Positions 38,368 to 40,074 of a stretch of DNA of 40,074 bases are shown in pieces. Source of the stretch: Clostridia bacterium (GTDB taxonomy: Bacteria; Bacillota; Clostridia; Oscillospirales; Butyricicoccaceae); contig JAFSBG010000158.1 in the NCBI GenBank assembly GCA_017441945.1, positions 1-40,074 of the forward strand, in the 5' to 3' direction. The first letter of the stretch is position 1. Every line of letters begins with the position of its first letter. The position numbers and the translations under genes are program-made. The notes under the pieces were generated by a model. That model did not search any database, had not been told where the DNA came from, and was given only the letters and a program-made list of their open reading frames with translations.

Positions 38368-39396
38368 TTATTCTTTTTCCAATGGGAATGTAACCTGCCA
38401 TGGGCCTTCGACTATATCATTATCATCGCTTATCCAAAAGTTGCCGATAAGAGAATACTCTTTCAACTTTTCGGCAGGCATATCAAATATAAACTCAAAA
38501 AACGAGCCTGTCTTATCTTCGTCACGATACGTAACCATATAATCATAAGGTATTTCATTTCCATTCTGATTTTCAAAAGAAACCGTGTTGGGGTAATTGC
38601 TGACGATTACATCTTTGAGGAAAAGTTGAACATGGAGTTTGTTATCGACATATCCCATGGCAGAAACAGATATTATATCGCTTATCTCTGCGACAGGCTG
38701 ATCAAATGGTGTAAGATATTCTTTTGTTTCAAGCGTATCAATATCAGCACGTATATCGGGTTTTCCTATACCGACACCAACTAAATCAATATTTTTTTCG
38801 GTTTTGGGGTTTGCTTCTATAATTGAAGAGTCATATTGGATAGTTACATCCTCAATTCGTTCTGACTTGCCGAGAAATTGCCTGAGTGAAAAAGTGACTT
38901 TGTTTCCTATAGCAAGTTTGCCATTTTCACCCATAGCTTTTGTACGAATGAGGAATGTGGCTGTTTTTGAAGTTTCATCATAGCCTATCATACGGCAGTT
39001 ATTTCCAGTAGAAGTTGGTGTTCTTATAACATAGGAATCAAGAAGATCTATGTCACCACTTATCCTGTCGCCTTCAATATCGGTAAGCCCGATATAAATT
39101 TCTGCCTCGCTGTCGCGGACATCTGCCGAGATTACCTCCATAACAATTCCGTTGTTTTCGTCCTGCATACGCACAGGCTTCATTTTCTGGGCGATTTCGG
39201 GAGAAAGAGCATACATTATATTATATACCATCTCGTTTTCAGCCGCCAGAACAGGTGTTGTGATGGTGAAAAGCAAGGCTATAGTCGCGGCGATTATCAG
39301 CGGTTTAGGCGAAAAACGGCGGCGTTTTTTCTCGCTTATGATGAGAAATTCATCGTCAATTTCATTCATTGCATCTAAAATCATATCAGTTTTCAT
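38368..39396 (-). CDS. Membrane-anchored partner of the ECF sigma factor (probable anti-sigma, DUF4179-like)
   Basis: 342 residues: a cytosolic N-terminus of about 30 residues (MILDAMNEIDDEFLIISEKKRRR), one membrane span (IIAATIALLFTITTPVLA) and a large extracytoplasmic domain without a recognised catalytic motif. The architecture and its 11-nt overlap with the sigma gene match the anti-sigma proteins paired with ECF sigma factors in Firmicutes. The start at 39396 has AGGAGGG 9 nt upstream; the frame open to 39570 is only overlap with the sigma gene. The signal sensed is unknown. Confidence 0.75.
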   Translation of the reverse strand: MKTDMILDAMNEIDDEFLIISEKKRRRFSPKPLIIAATIALLFTITTPVLAAENEMVYNIMYALSPEIAQKMKPVRMQDENNGIVMEVISADVRDSEAEIYIGLTDIEGDRISGDIDLLDSYVIRTPTSTGNNCRMIGYDETSKTATFLIRTKAMGENGKLAIGNKVTFSLRQFLGKSERIEDVTIQYDSSIIEANPKTEKNIDLVGVGIGKPDIRADIDTLETKEYLTPFDQPVAEISDIISVSAMGYVDNKLHVQLFLKDVIVSNYPNTVSFENQNGNEIPYDYMVTYRDEDKTGSFFEFIFDMPAEKLKEYSLIGNFWISDDNDIVEGPWQVTFPLEKE

Positions 39397-39943
39397 AGAA
39401 AATACCCTCCTTTTTAAGATTTTCAGCCAGTTTTTTACGGAGCCTGAAAAGCTGTGACTTGATTTTGTTCTCGCTTGCGCCAAAGCGGTTTGCAATATCC
39501 CTGACAGACTCAAAATAAAAGTATCGAAGCACGAAAACCTCACGGTCATTCTGTCGCAAATTGCCGACAAAAGCGTTCAGAACACGGCTTATTTCGGCTT
39601 TTTCTATATGTTCATCGAGAGAAAAGTCTGCAAGGCTGTTTTCAAGCTCACCAAAGGCTATGTTATAGCCGCTACGCTTGTCGGCGGAAAGATAGCGCAC
39701 ACGGCTTATGCTTATGCGGCGGGTAAGCTTTGTGAGAAAAGCCTTGAAAATATCCGGCTTGTGTGGCGGTATGGTATCCCATGCGGCTTTGTAGGTGTCC
39801 TGCACACATTCTTCCGCATCTTCATGGGCAGAAACTATGTTTTTTGACACAGTATACAGGTATTTTCCGTACTTTTCAGCGGTTTTTGCTATGGCGCTTT
39901 CATCGCGTTCCCAGTACAGGGCGATTATGCTTCTGTCGTCCAT
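39386..39943 (-). CDS. ECF-type (sigma-70 family) RNA polymerase sigma factor
   Basis: 185 residues. Region 2 has EKYGKYLYTVSKNIVSAHEDAEECVQDTYKAAW, where the DAEE(C)VQDT core is diagnostic. Region 4 has NLRQNDREVFVLRYFYFESVRDIANRFGASENKIKSQLFRLRKKL. It directs RNA polymerase to a small stress or envelope regulon and is held by the partner downstream. The start at 39943 has AAGGAG 9 nt upstream; ATGs at 39961 and 40027 are possible but less likely. Its promoter lies at or beyond the right edge. Confidence 0.9.
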   Translation of the reverse strand: MDDRSIIALYWERDESAIAKTAEKYGKYLYTVSKNIVSAHEDAEECVQDTYKAAWDTIPPHKPDIFKAFLTKLTRRISISRVRYLSADKRSGYNIAFGELENSLADFSLDEHIEKAEISRVLNAFVGNLRQNDREVFVLRYFYFESVRDIANRFGASENKIKSQLFRLRKKLAENLKKEGIFYEN

Positions 39944-40074
39944 TTCATCAGCTCCTTTCATAATAATAAGTCGCAGTTTATTCAAATTGGTTGCGCAAAA
40001 CCGAGATTTTTTCCGATTTAACAGCAAAGCTTCTCCGTATGCATTGCATTCCTTTGCAATATATGCTATAATAA

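Overview
The window looks like chromosomal DNA from a spore-forming, Gram-positive member of the Clostridia, most like gut Oscillospirales/Ruminococcaceae. This is an inference from gene content. It carries the sporulation genes yqfC, yqfD and ylbJ, the Firmicutes cluster phoH-ybeY-era-yqzL-recO-mutS2, an HPr-like protein, meso-diaminopimelate dehydrogenase, DUF1540 and CarD-type proteins, strong AGGAGG ribosome sites and several TTG starts. No rRNA, tRNA, CRISPR array or intact transposon was seen.

Layout. 1-698 is the start of a peptide ABC-transporter binding lipoprotein, cut by the window edge. 1207-2233 is a small operon of two duplicated zinc-ribbon proteins and a VanZ-like membrane protein. 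2420-9483 holds four separately spaced catabolic genes: an ornithine cyclodeaminase/mu-crystallin homologue, two S9 prolyl-oligopeptidases and an N-acyl-D-amino-acid deacylase. With the M24 (29746-30840) and M42 (37154-38194) peptidases and the peptide-binding protein they suggest a peptide- and amino-acid-fermenting cell. 9750-11600 carries a coiled-coil protein, coaD, rsmD and an HPr-like protein whose His15 is Tyr. 11763-19368 is the housekeeping run from mutS2 back to yqfC, all on the minus strand, with ylbJ divergent at 19439.

20612-21050 holds a promoter-driven, rod-folding RNA followed by a 72-residue Cys protein. 21051-23086 is repeat-rich DNA around an orphan replication-initiator-like gene. 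23087-27886 has carD, lysR with a possible divergent small RNA, a DUF1540 protein and an arsR-uvrC pair. 27998-32443 has ddh, a membrane-anchored protein with a frameshifted paralogue, the M24 peptidase and a 28-residue membrane peptide. 32450-36672 has a methyltransferase fused to a large unknown membrane-anchored region, and a MocR-type regulator divergent from an ECF vitamin transporter S component. The right end has an ECF sigma factor with its probable membrane regulator.

The most striking non-coding feature is that nearly every larger gap is built from a limited set of short dispersed elements. They include a modular family of mini-hairpins, usually with 3-nt loops, whose stems differ in sequence but keep pairing, joined by constant AT-rich linkers. 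The main candidates for something undescribed are these hairpin arrays, the structured RNA at 20612-20790, the LysR-controlled short transcript at 24846-24990, and the methyltransferase-membrane fusion at 32450-34429.
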